From: Agriotes lineatus
Taxonomy: Eukaryota > Arthropoda > Insecta > Coleoptera > Elateridae
Assembly (NCBI GenBank): GCA_940337035.1
Contig: OW679197.1
Location: 34,539,219 to 34,603,218, forward strand
Direction: 5' to 3'
DNA: 64,000 bases
Shown here: piece after piece, positions 43,811 to 57,027 of the stretch
Layout of the letters: every line of letters begins with the position of its first letter
Position numbering within the stretch: the stretch's first letter is position 1
Translations under genes and position numbers: made by a program
Notes under the pieces: generated by a model
What the model saw: only the letters and a program-made list of their open reading frames with translations
Databases searched by the model: none
What the model was told of the DNA's origin: nothing

Positions 43811-46800
43811 CAATTAGATCAGGGTGATAAATGCATATGCTTATTGTTGCGTTATAAATGATGCGGTAATGGCAGAAGAAACTATTGACGATCCCGGACG
43901 AACTGTGCCGATAAAAACGTATCGCAGACAGAGACGCAGTCACAATACAGTTTATATACCTATCAGTAATTTTTGGTCATTCACTGTAAAAACCTTGTAT
44001 TCAGAACGATACCGATATGGTTTGTAGATTTAAAATTTTCAGATGTACCGGTTTATATTGTGCTCCTGATTATGTTAAAAATGTGAATTCAGGACTTCAT
44101 TTATCTGTTAGACAATTACTGCTTACATCAAATATGTATCAGAAAAGTTATTTAATCTGATTGCTAACAATTGACTTATTTAAAGTTCAATTAAAACAGT
44201 CTATATGTCTACGTTTCATCATATATTAATTAATAAAATGATGACGAAAACGTCAAAATTTTCCAAGTCCCAGAAAATGTGCACTATTCTTCATAACCAT
44301 GCTCATTGTGGTTATTGGTAAATCATTTATATCAATAGATGTTTTACATCAGAATTTTGTAGTCTCGAATAGTTGCTACGATACGAAAACGATTTACTTC
44401 TCAGATCCTTAAGGTCATATACTTGTTTTGGGTTCAATTCCAGGTTTCTTGAAATGTAGTGTTTTGCCAGTTTCGTCTAAAAATTTAACGTTATCGCTAG
44501 AAAGGGCCCACAGCAATCATCGTTAAAATAAAAGTTGAATTGCCTATTTGTGCAGCAACTTATATTAAAAATTTTAAAAACTTGTTAGATTGTTTATTTA
44601 TTTCACTCAAAAAAGTAAAAGGTGATTGCCGCCTTGAGAAAAACAGTGACAAGAGTTCAGAAACCTGGGTACCCCACAATTAACTTTTATGGGTTTACAT
44701 AAGTTTTTTTTAGGGTGATTTAATTTAGTTTCATGCATTGCTCCAAGATTCGATCACTGGCCTGTTTATTGTATTTTTCTTGAATTCATATACATAAAAT
44801 TATTAGTTACAGGGGGTAAGCAATAAATTTATCTATATTTCCAGATAGTGCTCCTGTTTTTCAGAACTGACAGGTGGAATTTGCAACAATACGCACTTAC
44901 ACCCGGTGCACATAAAAATATATTCTCACAAAGATTAGTAAAATTACGTAGGCGAGTGCATAAAATTATGTACGAATCCAAACTATTTTTAATCAAACAA
45001 TTTAATTGATTTGTGTAATCTCAACTAGGTTTGCTATTTTCAAATAAATTGCTTTATTAACAGGTGACTAAATTAACAACGAAAGATAAGTGAGACATAA
45101 TTGGCTTTAATGCTGTGGTATGCCCGTTTGGGCGATTTTTATGTTACTAAACAAATCGAGCATAGTGGTAGGCTTTTTATAGTCCTATAAAAACGGACAT
45201 TAAGATATAAATATATTTCCGTACGATCGGCTACAACGTTTTATCTCTGTTAAAGAAATAAATGTTTTGTCTTATGCACATAAATGTGACTTTATTATGA
45301 AGCATTTATAATGCTCAGTAATATTAAATCAATTGTAGATATAGCCGATCCAACGGTAAAGTGCATTAAAACGAAAACTGCTAGCTCTTTCACCTTCAGT
45401 CAACTTGAATTTTGTAACTTAATTTATAACTAAGTAGCAGATGTATTACATAAAATACTAAATAATCGTAATAATTCGAAAAATATCCATTTTAAATTCT
45501 AATTTAATCCTTGTTGTTTGTATAGATTACGGAAAGAAGCTTCTCCGTTTTATGATTGTTACAAAAAGCAACACAGTAAATACAGGCGTCGTCTTTTCCA
45601 ATAAAATTACCAATTTCTCTTCGCATTTCTAGCTATATGTCTTTATTTCATTTCAAAGCAGATCAGGGCTGAATAGTATCTGGTTTTCATTGACCGTTCG
45701 GAAAAAAATTGGCGCCGGCTTTAAGCTAACTTTTATTTAAGCCGTCCGCTTGCTGTGTCCCACGTTTTCTTTGATATTACTTGGAAAATAACAGAAAGGC
45801 CCTGACAAATAGTGGCTCACTGATTCCTTCGACTTCTAGATTGAATTTTGGGAGATTTCATATTAGCTTAATACGAGCATAGCGCTGTAAATGCAAAAAA
45901 TACGCTCTTCGTTAATGCACTATTAGTGAACAACCAGCATTTCCATTTATCTACTGTTAAACATACTTATAGATGGTAAGTATTTCGGCGGAAAATTTAA
46001 GCATTCAATATAATACCTAATACATGCAATTAATATATGCATGCTGCAACCTGTAACAAAATATTTCAAAATGCATGAGCACGTGGGTTCAGTAGTTTTT
46101 ACAGTTAACAAATTTTTAAATAATTAGAATTAAGATTCTAATTCAAAGTCCTATAAAGATTCTCGGTCGAACGATAGAATCAATTCATAAATGTATATTA
46201 CTTACATTTATATGTACATGTGCTGAATTTGGACATTATTTTATTTTTTTTAAAACAAGTTCAATCTGGAATATGTAGACTTCGTTACACAGGAGATTAC
46301 CTCATGTTTCTCATTAAAATATAGCTAGCAACTGAGACATTTCAGTAACTGAAATTCATACGCTTTAGGTTCTAAACTATATATATGAAATTAGATAATG
46401 TGTTCAGGGAACCATATAAGTAGCTATGCACGTCGGATATCTTACTTGCAATCTAATCTAGGGCGGATCTAATCTTTATTTACTTTTGATTTCTGTATTG
46501 GATTCGAATTTTTAAACGCAATTCGGTTAGTAAGGTTTGTTTTTAATATATTTTTATGAATACAGACCATTAACATGGACTGAAAAATATTTATGTTATT
46601 TTAAAAAAATAAATTCTAATAGAAATTTTGCTAACACGTTTTTAGATAAGACACCTGAACTTATATCCTCCTTGAATATGATATCATATATTAGATCCAG
46701 AAAAACATTAGAAGCAATAGGGTACTGTTTCGGCTATTCTTCTGCATTGTTTGTTCCTATTTGATACGAAGCCGCCAGCTGCGTACAGTTTCAAAAACTA

Positions 46801-47490
46801 TGCGCATCAAATATTGATATTTGAATACAAATATTTCTTTCTTAGAAAGTTGAATATTTGGCATTTATTTTGGATTTTCTCAAATTTAAGATTACCAGAA
46901 CTGTCTGTGGATTATTTATTTTCAGCATATTTCGACATTAGTAATACATTTGATTGGAAGAGTATTCCTAATAATCGTAAAGGGCGTAATTTACTAATGT
47001 TTTCTGTTTGAGACTCTAAATATTGTAAGCTGAAAGCTCTGCCTTCGGATAAACGAATGAAGGTTTATATAGGAATATTAAGAAAATAGTTATTTGTATA
47101 ATAAGCATAGAAAGTAGAATGCTGCACCGAGTGCATCGTTGGAAACCCGACAATAAGGAGGTAAGTAACGCGCAATGCAGTTGCCACAAAGAAGCGTGTT
47201 TTGCCAAAAATGATAACTGTCAGTTTCACAAAGCGTTTAAGGACAAACAGGCCGTTTGTTTGTTTATAATGGCAACATCTAGGCATGCATTGGTACCAGG
47301 TACCTTAGACAACAACTGCTATGGTCATATGGTCAAAGCCCAACTTAGAATTTTGCCGCGATTAAGGCTCTAAGACCCTAGTAAGGTATCAGATACATGC
47401 TGCACATCCTAGTAACATGGGACCCACGGCTTTACATCACTTCGGAATGATGGCATTCTGTAGAGGTTTTCATCGCATTTTTTGAATTAA
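43811..47490. other. Long AT-rich spacer
   Basis: About 3.7 kb without a recognised gene. Frames at 46537-46764 and 46751-47011 were inspected; one contains AYFDISNTFDW, which superficially resembles an RT motif, but no flanking RT blocks support it. 45690-45900 is slightly GC-richer and could be a small conserved island. Confidence 0.4.
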
Positions 47491-47499
47491 AAAAAAATC

Positions 47500-47574
47500 A
47501 CCGAGACCAGGGATCGAACTCGCGACCCTTAGATCTGTATCCAGAATGCTTAACCACTGGGATACGGAGCCCGG
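47500..47574 (-). mobile_element. tRNA-derived SINE head
   Basis: On the minus strand GGCTCCGTATCCCAGTGG and TTAAGC form an A box, and GGTCGCGAGTTCGATCCC forms a B box, in tRNA order. A T run follows (A run at 47489-47497 on the plus strand). The SINE body probably continues to about 47400. The 102-codon frame 47599-47907 beside it has no recognised content. Confidence 0.55.
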
Positions 47575-47575
47575 C

Positions 47576-48014
47576 AAACAGAAAGTGTTTTACGTTCTGT
47601 GTCTCGAATTGAATCGACTCACACTCCAAATGCTTTAAAAGCCGACTTGCAGCGCACTGTCCTCCCCGAGCACGAACAACAGCTGCACCAACCCTCACGC
47701 ACTCCAGGAGTCACAGGCATCTGTAAAAACTCATTTAATTCCGAATACAATTACAGCCCGGCAAATGTAAACAAAGCCGTTATCAGCAAAGCCGTGCTGT
47801 GGGGGCATCCGTTATACAGGGCCAAAATACATACTTGGCTCAATCCCGGACAAAGCAGACTGCCGTGTTTACCTGCTAGATGGGCTGGGAAACAACAGGA
47901 AATCTAAACAACACGACGCCAACAGGATTTGTTAATTTTTGTTAATATACATTTTATTTTAATTAAAATTACAGCTTATTTTTTAAAATTAGTTAACCAT
48001 AATATATTAATGGT
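47576..48014. other. Interval between SINE and RTE fragment
   Basis: 47600-47910 is GC-richer, non-repetitive within the window and could be a small conserved island; 47920-48014 is AT-rich. Confidence 0.3.
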
Positions 48015-48033
48015 AATTACACTGTGCTTTTTC

Positions 48034-48452
48034 GACCATGGGGGGCGTATGGCGGGCAGGCAATATCAGTGAGTCAACAAAGCTAAACGTCTTCAACGCG
48101 ACGATCAAACCAGTGCTACTTTATGGTTCAGAAACATGTTGCGTAACTAACAAAATCAAAATGAAGTTGCAGTCATTTGTAAATAGGTGCCCAAGACACG
48201 TTCTACGGAGCTGGTGGCCAGAAATAATTTCTAACGTAGAGTTATGGACAAGAAAGGGACAAGAATATATCAATAATGAATTAAAAAAGAGAAAATATGG
48301 CTGGCTTGGACATACATTAAGGAAAACCCACGAAGAACCATGCCGAGCGGTACTGGAATGGAATCTGCAAGGAAAAAGGAAGGCAGGACGACCACGAAAG
48401 AATTTCTAACCACCCTGTGTCCCCCCGGGGAATAATGGGAATCATCATCATC
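48034..48452 (+). pseudogene. 5'-truncated RTE-like LINE fragment with target duplication
   Basis: Protein pieces TIKPVLLYGSETCCVTNKIK, LQSFVNRCPRHVLR, KYGWLGHTLRK and AVLEWNLQGKRKAGRPRKNF are the C-terminal tail of an RTE-type ORF2. After a short deletion the 3' end CCCTGTGTCCCCC and an ATC-repeat tail follow. Flanks AATTACACTGTG(C)TTTTTC at 48015-48033 and AATTACACTGTGTTTTTC at 48453-48470 are a target duplication of about 18 bases. The target is a copy of the dispersed repeat also seen at 15290. Confidence 0.82.
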
Positions 48453-48469
48453 AATTACACTGTGTTTTT

Positions 48470-48640
48470 CTTACCGTATACATTTGAGAATTGGTAAACA
48501 TTATTCTTTGACTGAGCTACGCCGAGGTACAAAATTAAGAAACGTTTGAGCTTTTCCGAAATTAATGAACGTCGTAAATGCCCAGAATTAATTACCAGGA
48601 CTAAGTTAAATCCGGGAGGGCAAAACGTTACATACTTAGC
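48470..48640 (+). repeat. Diverged dispersed repeat, copy 2
   Basis: Shares TACATTTGAGA, TTACCAGGACTAA and AAAACGTTAC in order with 15290-15480. The RTE fragment lies within its 5' part. Non-coding. Confidence 0.5.
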
Positions 48641-49106
48641 CTAAACAAAATATAAATTTTGTATCTATTAAAACGGCATTTCCGCGTAGAAAGCATGTTG
48701 CAGTTGTGGTTGAAACCACGTTAACGTAAACAATTAACTAAATAATAACGTTAATAAAACGTTGTTTTAACGTATAAAGCACGTAGATTTTCTGCTGAAA
48801 AGGCAGTGACGTTACAACTTGAACATATCGGTGAAAATTGTACAATAACCTGACGTTCAAGAGAGCAACGTTTCCTAACATCCAAGAAAGGATACAAATC
48901 CAGAAATTGTGAGTCTAGCTACTTGGATATAACAAGTTAAATGTTACCTTATACTATAGAATTTATATTTTGGTATCTACAAGCATTATATGAATTTTGA
49001 AATACAGAAAATAAATCCTAATTTTATATTTAATACATTTTCAATGCTAAAGCGAGTTTGGGTCCAGGACAGATATTTCAAATTGGCGTCTCTTCAAATT
49101 ACTTTT
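48641..49106. other. Spacer
   Basis: AT-rich; nothing recognised. Confidence 0.4.
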
Positions 49107-49243
49107 AATAGTATATTACATACCGAGGTGGGAAGTGTTTCATTACTGTCGAGAGATTAGGTAGTTTACCGAGACGCGTAGCGTCGAGGTTAACTTTATC
49201 TCGAGACAGGGATGAAACTTTCCACCGTGGTATGTATACTATT
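49107..49243. mobile_element. 137-bp palindromic MITE-like element
   Basis: Arms AATAGTATATTACATACC.GAGGTGGGAA and GTGTTTCAT..CTGTCGAGA are matched in reverse by TCTCGAGACAGG, ATGAAACTTTCCACC and GGTATGTATACTATT. The centre carries ACGCGTAGCGTCGAGG. Non-coding. Confidence 0.6.
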
Positions 49244-51100
49244 TTATTTGCAATCATCTAATTTTAAAAATAACTACAATTGAATTCTGAATAATAGATA
49301 TCTTGATGTAACTAATATTTTTGTTACCATGAAAACGACGGACTCAATGTTTTGTTACCATGGAAACACCCCACTCTTCAGGTATGTAATATTTTTCGGG
49401 GTATGTAATAATTTCCTGGCTAGTTTCAAGTAATCATCTAGTTCCCAGCTGTTGACATGTCATGGAATTGACACATTACAATGTGATTGCGAATAAAATT
49501 TATTACCGTATTATTTAAATAAACGTATATGATGATGTTTTGGTGTAGATTTTTCTAATAAAAGAAAGATTTTAACTTTCTACTCGAATTTAGAGATTAG
49601 GATATACTATTTGGTATAGGTTTGAAACTTTCTATATATTATACTATTGTCCATATACAGCCACGTTTTCCCAAGCCATCGCTCCGACACAACCAAGCTC
49701 GTTTAATCACGTTTCTATCAAACTTCTGAGAAGCATCTACAGCCGCACAGATACCGGAGCGTTCTTAAGGGACATCAACAATCACCACCGCCAGGATATT
49801 ACAAGGTACGGTGCAATTATAGTTCACGCCCGTATCGTTTTCGCTAAATAGAAAGTACCGCAAGTAATCAAAGTAACTTGCATTTTTAAGACATCGTATA
49901 GCGTTCATATGAGGCAAAAACATTCATTCTTGTCCCATGAATTAGTAATCCCGATAGATAACTAGGTACGTAGAATTACCAATGATAATATTTCGTAGCT
50001 TAGGAGAACCCCAGACGGCATGTAGAGAATATGTTTCATTAAGTCAGTTGTGATAATTGTGAATGCATAGTTTTAGCGTTTTCACTTTAGTAGCTATTAA
50101 ATTAAACAATGTTTCTGTTTTGATCTGGTGGTAGTGGCATGCACCAAAGATAAGTTCCTCTGGGATGCGCTGGACGGACGCTGCTGCAGCAGCTGTCAGC
50201 ATATCTTGGTATCGCTTTTATTTCTGTCTTAAGAAGTGTCCTGTTTTACCGACTCAAACACGAAGGCAGTAATTCCTCTTTTAAGTTATTAAGCCCTTGT
50301 CCAGTGTAACGAATACCGAAATAACCTACGACCTTCCGGAAGAGTCAGCTGGCACCACTTTGTTACCCCAATCACGCCACCCTCCGGGCTAGCGGTGTTT
50401 GAAATTATTCTGTTATTGTGGTAATCTCTTTTCAGCTGTAATAAACTGGATCCTTTGTCGTAACCACGATTTGTGGTGTAACAAAATTCAAAAAAGTAGT
50501 AAAACCTTTATCGACATATTTAAAACAATTAACTATTGCTAGACTTTTATTTTTGTTTGATTGTTATTGCCTGTTTTTGCAGTCATGTTGTTATTCCTCG
50601 ATTTTTTTGTTTTAAAATTCTCCTATTGGTATTTTTCATCACGATTTTTTCGAGTTAGTTATTATTTGTTTTTTATGAATTTATTAGTCAGAGAACTTTA
50701 ATTTTTTCCTGTGTAACTGCCTCAGTAATGCAGCAACACATAAACAGGTTTAGCATTAGATTATTTGTTTCTCTTTTTTTGTAATTTCCGTGTAAATGGT
50801 TTCACCAAATGCATACAATATTTTAATTCCCATTGTAAGCGCTGGTTTTAATTTGAAATTACTTGTACTCATTTTGCTGTTCAAGACAAGAGATGGCGAT
50901 TTAGACTGTTCAAATGTAATTTGTTCAAAATCAGTGATCCTTTCTGCAATAGAATTGAAGAAAACAACCACACGAGCTCCCCACGACGGCTCGTTTTCTT
51001 CTCGAAATTTAATGCCTGCGTTTCTGTGTCCTTATCTCCTTATGGTAAGCGAAGTGTAGGTGCAAAATACGGCTTCAATAGGTTGCAGACCTACGGGTGC
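49244..51100. other. Spacer with small unassigned frames
   Basis: Mostly AT-rich. A 71-codon minus frame at 50756-50971 has protein-like composition (NSKMSTSNFKLKPALTMGIK) but no recognised family. 50130-50400 is GC-richer. Confidence 0.35.
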
Positions 51101-52050
51101 TAGTTGACACGGCGACTCCTGTCACACGATTTACCTTACTTTACCGTTTGCTGCAAAATTTAAAATACTGCGGCGACTTTTTCCGAAGGCATTCGCTTCA
51201 CAAACCTCTTTCAAGCTGTGTCGCCGCAAACTAATTAGCATTTTCTATTCCCTGAAATTCGTAATTAAAGAGATTCACATAAAACTACAGTGTGAACTCA
51301 TGTCCTGATACTATCTGCGAAAGCTAAAGGCTTTTGTTTATTAAAATTAATTTGTCCGATTAGAGCCTTTGTCTGCGGTCCATAAAAGCTCTGTCGACTA
51401 ATTCTTTAGGTTTGAATTCACAAGTATGTGATGCGTTTCGGAATGCGTGGCGTAATTTATTTGGAGCAGGCCGCGTGGGGCCAATTTAATGGAGCCATTT
51501 AATTAGCCGGCTAATTGCAGAAGTCAAAAGGCCTTTCTAACGTGGAGCAAACGGAAATAATTAAAGCCCTATCTAACGCGATAGCGCGTCTCCGCAAATC
51601 AAACTTCAGCCCGGAATTCGGAATTAAAATTCTTAAAAGTGACGAGGAAATCCACGGCTTGTCGTTTGTCCAACCGCCCCGAAATAAATAGCTTTTCTGT
51701 TTTCGGAGGCGGCTGATCATTATTTACCTGATACAAAGGCCGGAGATGATTTATGGGCTGGCGCCGAATTGATTCCAGGTTTGTCGAAACGTGTAACTTA
51801 CTTATGCAGGTGCATAAATCGATAGGCAAACTCTGTTGTTGAATATTAAACGCGCGTTAGTTACATTTAAATTCACAGCATCTGTGGCGACAGCCCGTTG
51901 AATATTCCGTTGCTGGCAACCGGATTATTCCGGAGTGATTATTTGTTGGTTCTTGCGGATTAGGAACGGTGCGGCCCGGATTAGGCGTTTCATTTGTCAT
52001 ATCCTGCTCTCTATTCTTAACTTGGAATCCGAAATCGCGCTAAATATTTC
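51101..52050. promoter_or_regulatory. Candidate conserved non-coding island
   Basis: About 950 bases of balanced composition, not repeated in the window, with tight homeodomain-like cores (CTAATTAGCAT, TTTAATTAGCCGGCTAATTG) and GC blocks (GTGTCGCCGCAAAC, GGCGACTTTTTCCGAAGG). Short minus-strand open frames here have no domain. Looks like a developmental enhancer region; inference only. Confidence 0.32.
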
Positions 52051-53000
52051 CAGAAATGAGTCTACTCGTCTGGAAAGGGAGGGAGGCTGAAAGAGGGTCG
52101 CCTAAGATATCTTCTAAGTTAATGCGTAGGGTGTACGACTTATCAGATCTTCCGTCGAGTGTATTAATTTCTAAAACCCAACTGTCACTATTACGTTTAA
52201 AAAACATCGTTTATATATTCTTAAATCAAGTGGCCTTTTTAACAACAAAAATGATACCAATTTATATATGATCTGATGTTTTCAAACTGAACACCCCTTG
52301 GATATACATTTCTTAAGACAGCTGTGAGAAGGTAAGTTCTTTGTGTGGAAACCCATAATTTGAAGTAGTTGTAAGGATAAAGCGAATATAAAGTGAACCT
52401 TACACGAATCCTATTAAACTTCACCGATTCTGAATATGACTTGATAATTTAGGGGAAATATGAAGAATTTCACTATTTCCAAGATAATTTCTGTAGACTG
52501 AGGAACTTTCGTTGAGTGTATTAATTTCCAAGACTCAGCTGTTATTGTGTTACATTGCACAACTCAAAATCTGAAAATGTTTGATAATAATATGTTGAAA
52601 AGACAATGTAATGAGGAAATTATTTCGAAGTTAGATTAGTGTGTATGCTGTATGATTTACCAAATCTTTCGTTGAGGATATTAGTTTTTCAAACAGACTG
52701 TTGCTGGATATACATTTCTTACGGCAGTTGTGAGAAGGTGTTACGTTTAGAATTGTTGTTAGTGTTGCGATCTTAGTTTCTACTAATTTAAAATACACTA
52801 CCGTGGGTGGTTTGGTTGTGCACTGTAGGGGGGTCAGTTTCACGCTGTATCTGGTGATTTGGTTGGGTATTGTACGGTAGCTCAGACTTTCATTTATGAC
52901 TATACACATTTTCTTTGGATTGATTAGATCATTGTCGTTTTCTTCTTAGTTGTCTGGAGTTCCTTATTTTCAGGGTGGGATTTGCTTTTATTCTGCGGAA
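52051..53000. repeat. Locally duplicated non-coding sequence
   Basis: CGAGTGTATTAATTTCTAAAAC near 52157 recurs as GAGTGTATTAATTTCCAAGAC near 52514 and, more diverged, near 52670. GGATATACATTTCTTA..CAG.TGTGAGAAGGT occurs at about 52300 and 52709. A weaker relative lies at 55246-55330. These look like old tandem duplications of a roughly 200-400-base unit. Confidence 0.5.
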
Positions 53001-56000
53001 TCGGTTGAATTTTACTGCTCGTGTTGTAATGTGTTTTTGGGTTTCTGCTGCTCTTACTTTAAGTATTGGAATTAGAAGTTTTGACCCTGTGATTGTGGTT
53101 GGCTACTCGAGTGAATAATTGTGGAGGGGTTACTTTCTGTTAGGGGTATATAGTCTTCGGCGCGCTGTGTCCTATGTATCTGCGAAGATTAGTATTGGTG
53201 CTCAAGCTTAAGGCAGCATTTTAGTAATCTTTCTCTTATATGCCCATATTTAAATTTTTATAATTTTGCGTATTGTTGAGCGTATAGTTTTGGTAATTTT
53301 CGCTCTGCGATTAGTGTATCTTCTGTCGAAAAATATTTTGTTCTTATTTTTGGAAGAATGTATTCTTGAGCTTGCTTCTCATGCCTTAGATTCAGCATTT
53401 ATGTGATGGTATAAAACAATTTCGTTGCGCTTGGACGTTGTTGACGTGTGTCTGAATTTATTTAACAAAAGCCTGCCAACGTGATATCAACGCACCCTCT
53501 CTCGGGACCATTCATTTTTCTTCTATACTGTGTTACTTTTGTTGTTAACATGTAGTAAAAATTAGTATTTGTTGTTAGTTATGTTTTCCAACGCCTCCAT
53601 AGTATTTTAGGTTATCATTCATATATGAGTTATTTGGTTTTTGTAAGATTTGATTTCTAAAAAAAGTGTTTTCTTTAAAAATGTAGTGTTTCCGGTTCTC
53701 TCTTCCTCTCTAAAACGTTTTATATTTACTTTTTGCTCAAACCAAATATATGGATATGTTCACTGGGGTTTCACTTGAAATTCCCCTATTACCAGACACG
53801 GGACCGTCGCTCATATATGAATAGCAAACCTTCGTAGTGCACGCTGCCAGTCATACATAAATAAATGACGTATCCACTTCGGTAACATCGCTGTCATTCA
53901 TATAAGTATGACGTGGCACGCAATGTGTTAAAACTGTTAAGTAATTTTGAAGCTATATATAAGTTACATTTTACGTTACCGTCAAGTTTTACTTCAGTTA
54001 CCTGTGATTCTTCAAGTTACCTTCAATTATAAGTAACAGTCGAGTGGTCTTAATTCGTCCTTTTATCGTGAACTTACTCAAGCAGTAGTGGAGTCGTTCT
54101 TAATACTTTTCGTATTTCTGAGTGCACCGAACACTCTGTAGAAAAACTTCCACCGCATGGCACTGATTTCATCCTGTCGGCCTGCAGCTTCCTTGGCTGG
54201 ACGTACGAGAGAAAGTCCTTCGTTTAACCTCCTGAAATATGATACAGGTCAGATATTTGGAGTGCTCCTCGTATATGCATGATACCGTAGTATAACTTTA
54301 CTCTTACGTAAGATTACTTATGAGTTTGCTAAGATATCATAATAAGTAGTATGTATTCAACACACAATCACCTGTTTGCAAAATTTCACTACTTTTAGTT
54401 TCACTTAATTGGATTAATTTAGCAACAATGGCTGTCTTAGTCAGCGTTCCACTCATTAATAGCAAACTGAATATGATGTATCGGTAAACTAACTTGTGTA
54501 CGAACTGCTAGGTGTATCGCGAAGATTTTCGTAGCTGTTTGAAAATCTCTTCTTTTGTCGTTTACAAATTAGGCGCAGAGGCCTTTTACACTAATGGGCA
54601 GGTTTTAAACGTAGTAAATAATAGGTTTGAATATGAGATTATGCTCACATTAATTTTGCGATTGTTTGCTTTACTTAATCGCTTCTACGCCTACTAAGCA
54701 ATTACACCTTTTGTACCATAAAATCTTCGTATATTGAAGTATTGAATGTGTTATATATTTTCACGGATATCATATTGTTGAATACCGATAAAGATTGTGG
54801 ATTCAAGTACTTTCTACTTGATTTCCGTATTACTTTTGGTATTTATGTGGTTTGCAGTTTACGTTTCCATCTGTAGGTTTTCTGGTTTGAACTACCTCAA
54901 ACTTATGGCGCTCTTGGACATACACCTGAGCTAAGAGTCAACAGGCACATTTGCTATACACTTTGGCAAACTCAAACCACTGCATATGTTTTTACGAACT
55001 GTTTATCGTTATTATTTAAAAATTCATTATGGGACGTAGGTGCAGCAAAAGTTAATCCCTCTGTGGAGAAATATGAAAAAGATTAGTGGCAAGGATAAAG
55101 AGAATGCTAATTAACTGAACATTAAATGGATATTATTGTATATCAGAAATTATGAATGAAATTTAACAATTTGGAAAAATAAGGAAGAATATAAGGAAAA
55201 CTTGTCTCCAAGCTAAGTTAGCCTGTAGGTAATAGCAATTATTAGATCTTTCGTCTAAAACTCAACTGCTACTGTTATATCATCCAAATATAGTTTATTT
55301 ACCCCAAACTTAAACAGCATGTTTCTCTGCAACATAAAAATGTATCTCTTTAATCTTTAATGTTCAAAGTGAACATCCCTTAGATGAAAGCAAATGTTCA
55401 CACAGTAGATATGAACATTTTATAAGAAACTTTTAATTTTATTCTGCAGTACAAACGATTAGAATGTATAAAAATTTCAATACTAAAATCAAATTTCGGC
55501 TTAGACTGAGTCGTTTTTCCCTTTTTGGATCTACGTGCCGTATTATTTGTGAAATCAAACTAGAATTTGTGTCGTACTTATAGTCATTGGTGACCCGTCA
55601 CCGCTGAGAAACCACCCATGATTTGGTCCGTGTAGTTCGAGTACTCTGTGAACGAGGATACCTCTGTAGCTGTATAGGCTAGCGTTCCGCAAGACATTGT
55701 AGCTTGCATCATCAGAGTTAAAGTTGCTCAGAGCAATATATTAAAAAGTACAAACAATATGAAAATGTGAAGAATCACATAAACTGACAATATAATAAAT
55801 CATAATTAACAATAAACAGTCTCAAGTTTCAATGCTGCTGTGAGCATGAATATTTTACGGTTACTAATTAATGAAAACAATATGTTATACTAAGAAATGT
55901 TGATATCACATGCAAATAAATAATGGGAAACCCATGACTTACTAAGCAACTGGTTACTTTTTCTTTCGAGAAACTTATACTTCCTAAATATTATAAATTT

Positions 56001-56118
56001 CGTGTGGGGAAGGGCAATAACGAATATGAAATGTCTCTGTGCGTATGTTGCAAGAGATGCAAAGAAGCACTTGTTTATTGGTGTTTCTTTTTTTTTTACT
56101 GTAATAACTGTAAAAAAA
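53001..56118. other. T-rich spacer
   Basis: No gene recognised over about 3 kb; 53000-53750 is strongly T-rich on the plus strand. A diverged relative of the 52.1-52.7 kb repeats lies near 55246. Confidence 0.4.
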
Positions 56119-57027
56119 TCTGGTGTGATACGCTCACATAACTTCCATTTACAGTGATCTTATAATTAGTAAAAAAATTGTTTTTAATTTTTAAGCATTT
56201 GTCAAAAATTTTCAAAAATTACAAATTCTACAAAAACGCTACAAAATAGAGTGTTAGTTGAAGAGACAAATTTTCACATATAATCTCATAAGAGCATTAA
56301 TTCTTTTCGGAATTTTTTTTGAGAGCGGTCCAAGAACGTCGTATTAATTTGCCCGAGCGGGACGCGAGGGCAAATTAGGACGTTGTTGGAATGCACGAAA
56401 ATGATTTCCGGATATGAATTAATGCTCGAATGCAGATTCGGCAAGAAAATCGTAACGACACAAACCCTCACAGTTACGTTAGTCTACCTACAAAAAATTT
56501 CCAAGAATTTTTTTTATTGTCTTGGTTACGGCGCGTGAACTAATTTTTCTATTGGTCATTAATGAGTGTCGTACGATTTTCTCTAAAATTTTAAGCTGAA
56601 TTCAAAAATGTTCTATTTAAAATAAAAGTTAATAAAAAAATCTATCTCATATCAATACACATTAAAAATGTAATATAAAAATGCAGTTTGAAAAAAATCG
56701 TTAGAGCCGTTTTTGAAAAAATCGAAAAAAACTGAAAAATCACAAGAGTAAACACCTACTTCCGGTTATGCGATTTTCTTAAAAGCTTGCTGTCTCGTCT
56801 ACATAGTACACAAAACTTATATAAGAAGTCTCAACGCCATACCTCTTTTCGTTTTTGAGATATTCTGTTCACAGACAGACAGACAGACAGACACACAGAC
56901 AGACAGACTAATAAATACAAATATGTTTTTTGGGACCAGGGGACTCTAAAAGCAAGGTCTGTTGAAAACTCAATTTCGAATTTTTGGGGTAAATCCAGTA
57001 CTTCCTTTATCGTAAAAGGAAGTAATA
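56119..57027 (+). mobile_element. Helentron/DINE-like element, copy 3, with nested insertion
   Basis: Starts TCTGGTGTGATACGCTCAC, has a (ACAG)n block at 56871-56908 and ends with a hairpin ACTTCCTTT..AAAAGGAAGT at about 57000-57023. Compared with copies 1 and 2, the continuity AGAGACAAATT-TCTCTA is broken by about 300 foreign bases (about 56273-56578). Confidence 0.72.
56273..56578. mobile_element. Hairpin element nested in Helentron copy 3
   Basis: The core 56292-56427 is a near-palindrome: GAGCATTAATTC, CCAAGAACGTC and AATTTGCCC on one arm face GGGCAAATTAGGACGTTG and GAATTAATGCTC on the other, with the centre at about 56360. A 61-codon minus frame over it is incidental. The insertion must be younger than the host copy. 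Confidence 0.6.

Noticed and set aside
46751..47011. Possible RT motif AYFDISNTFDW
   Set aside because: No neighbouring RT blocks on either side; Phe/Ile-rich composition is expected by chance in AT-rich DNA.
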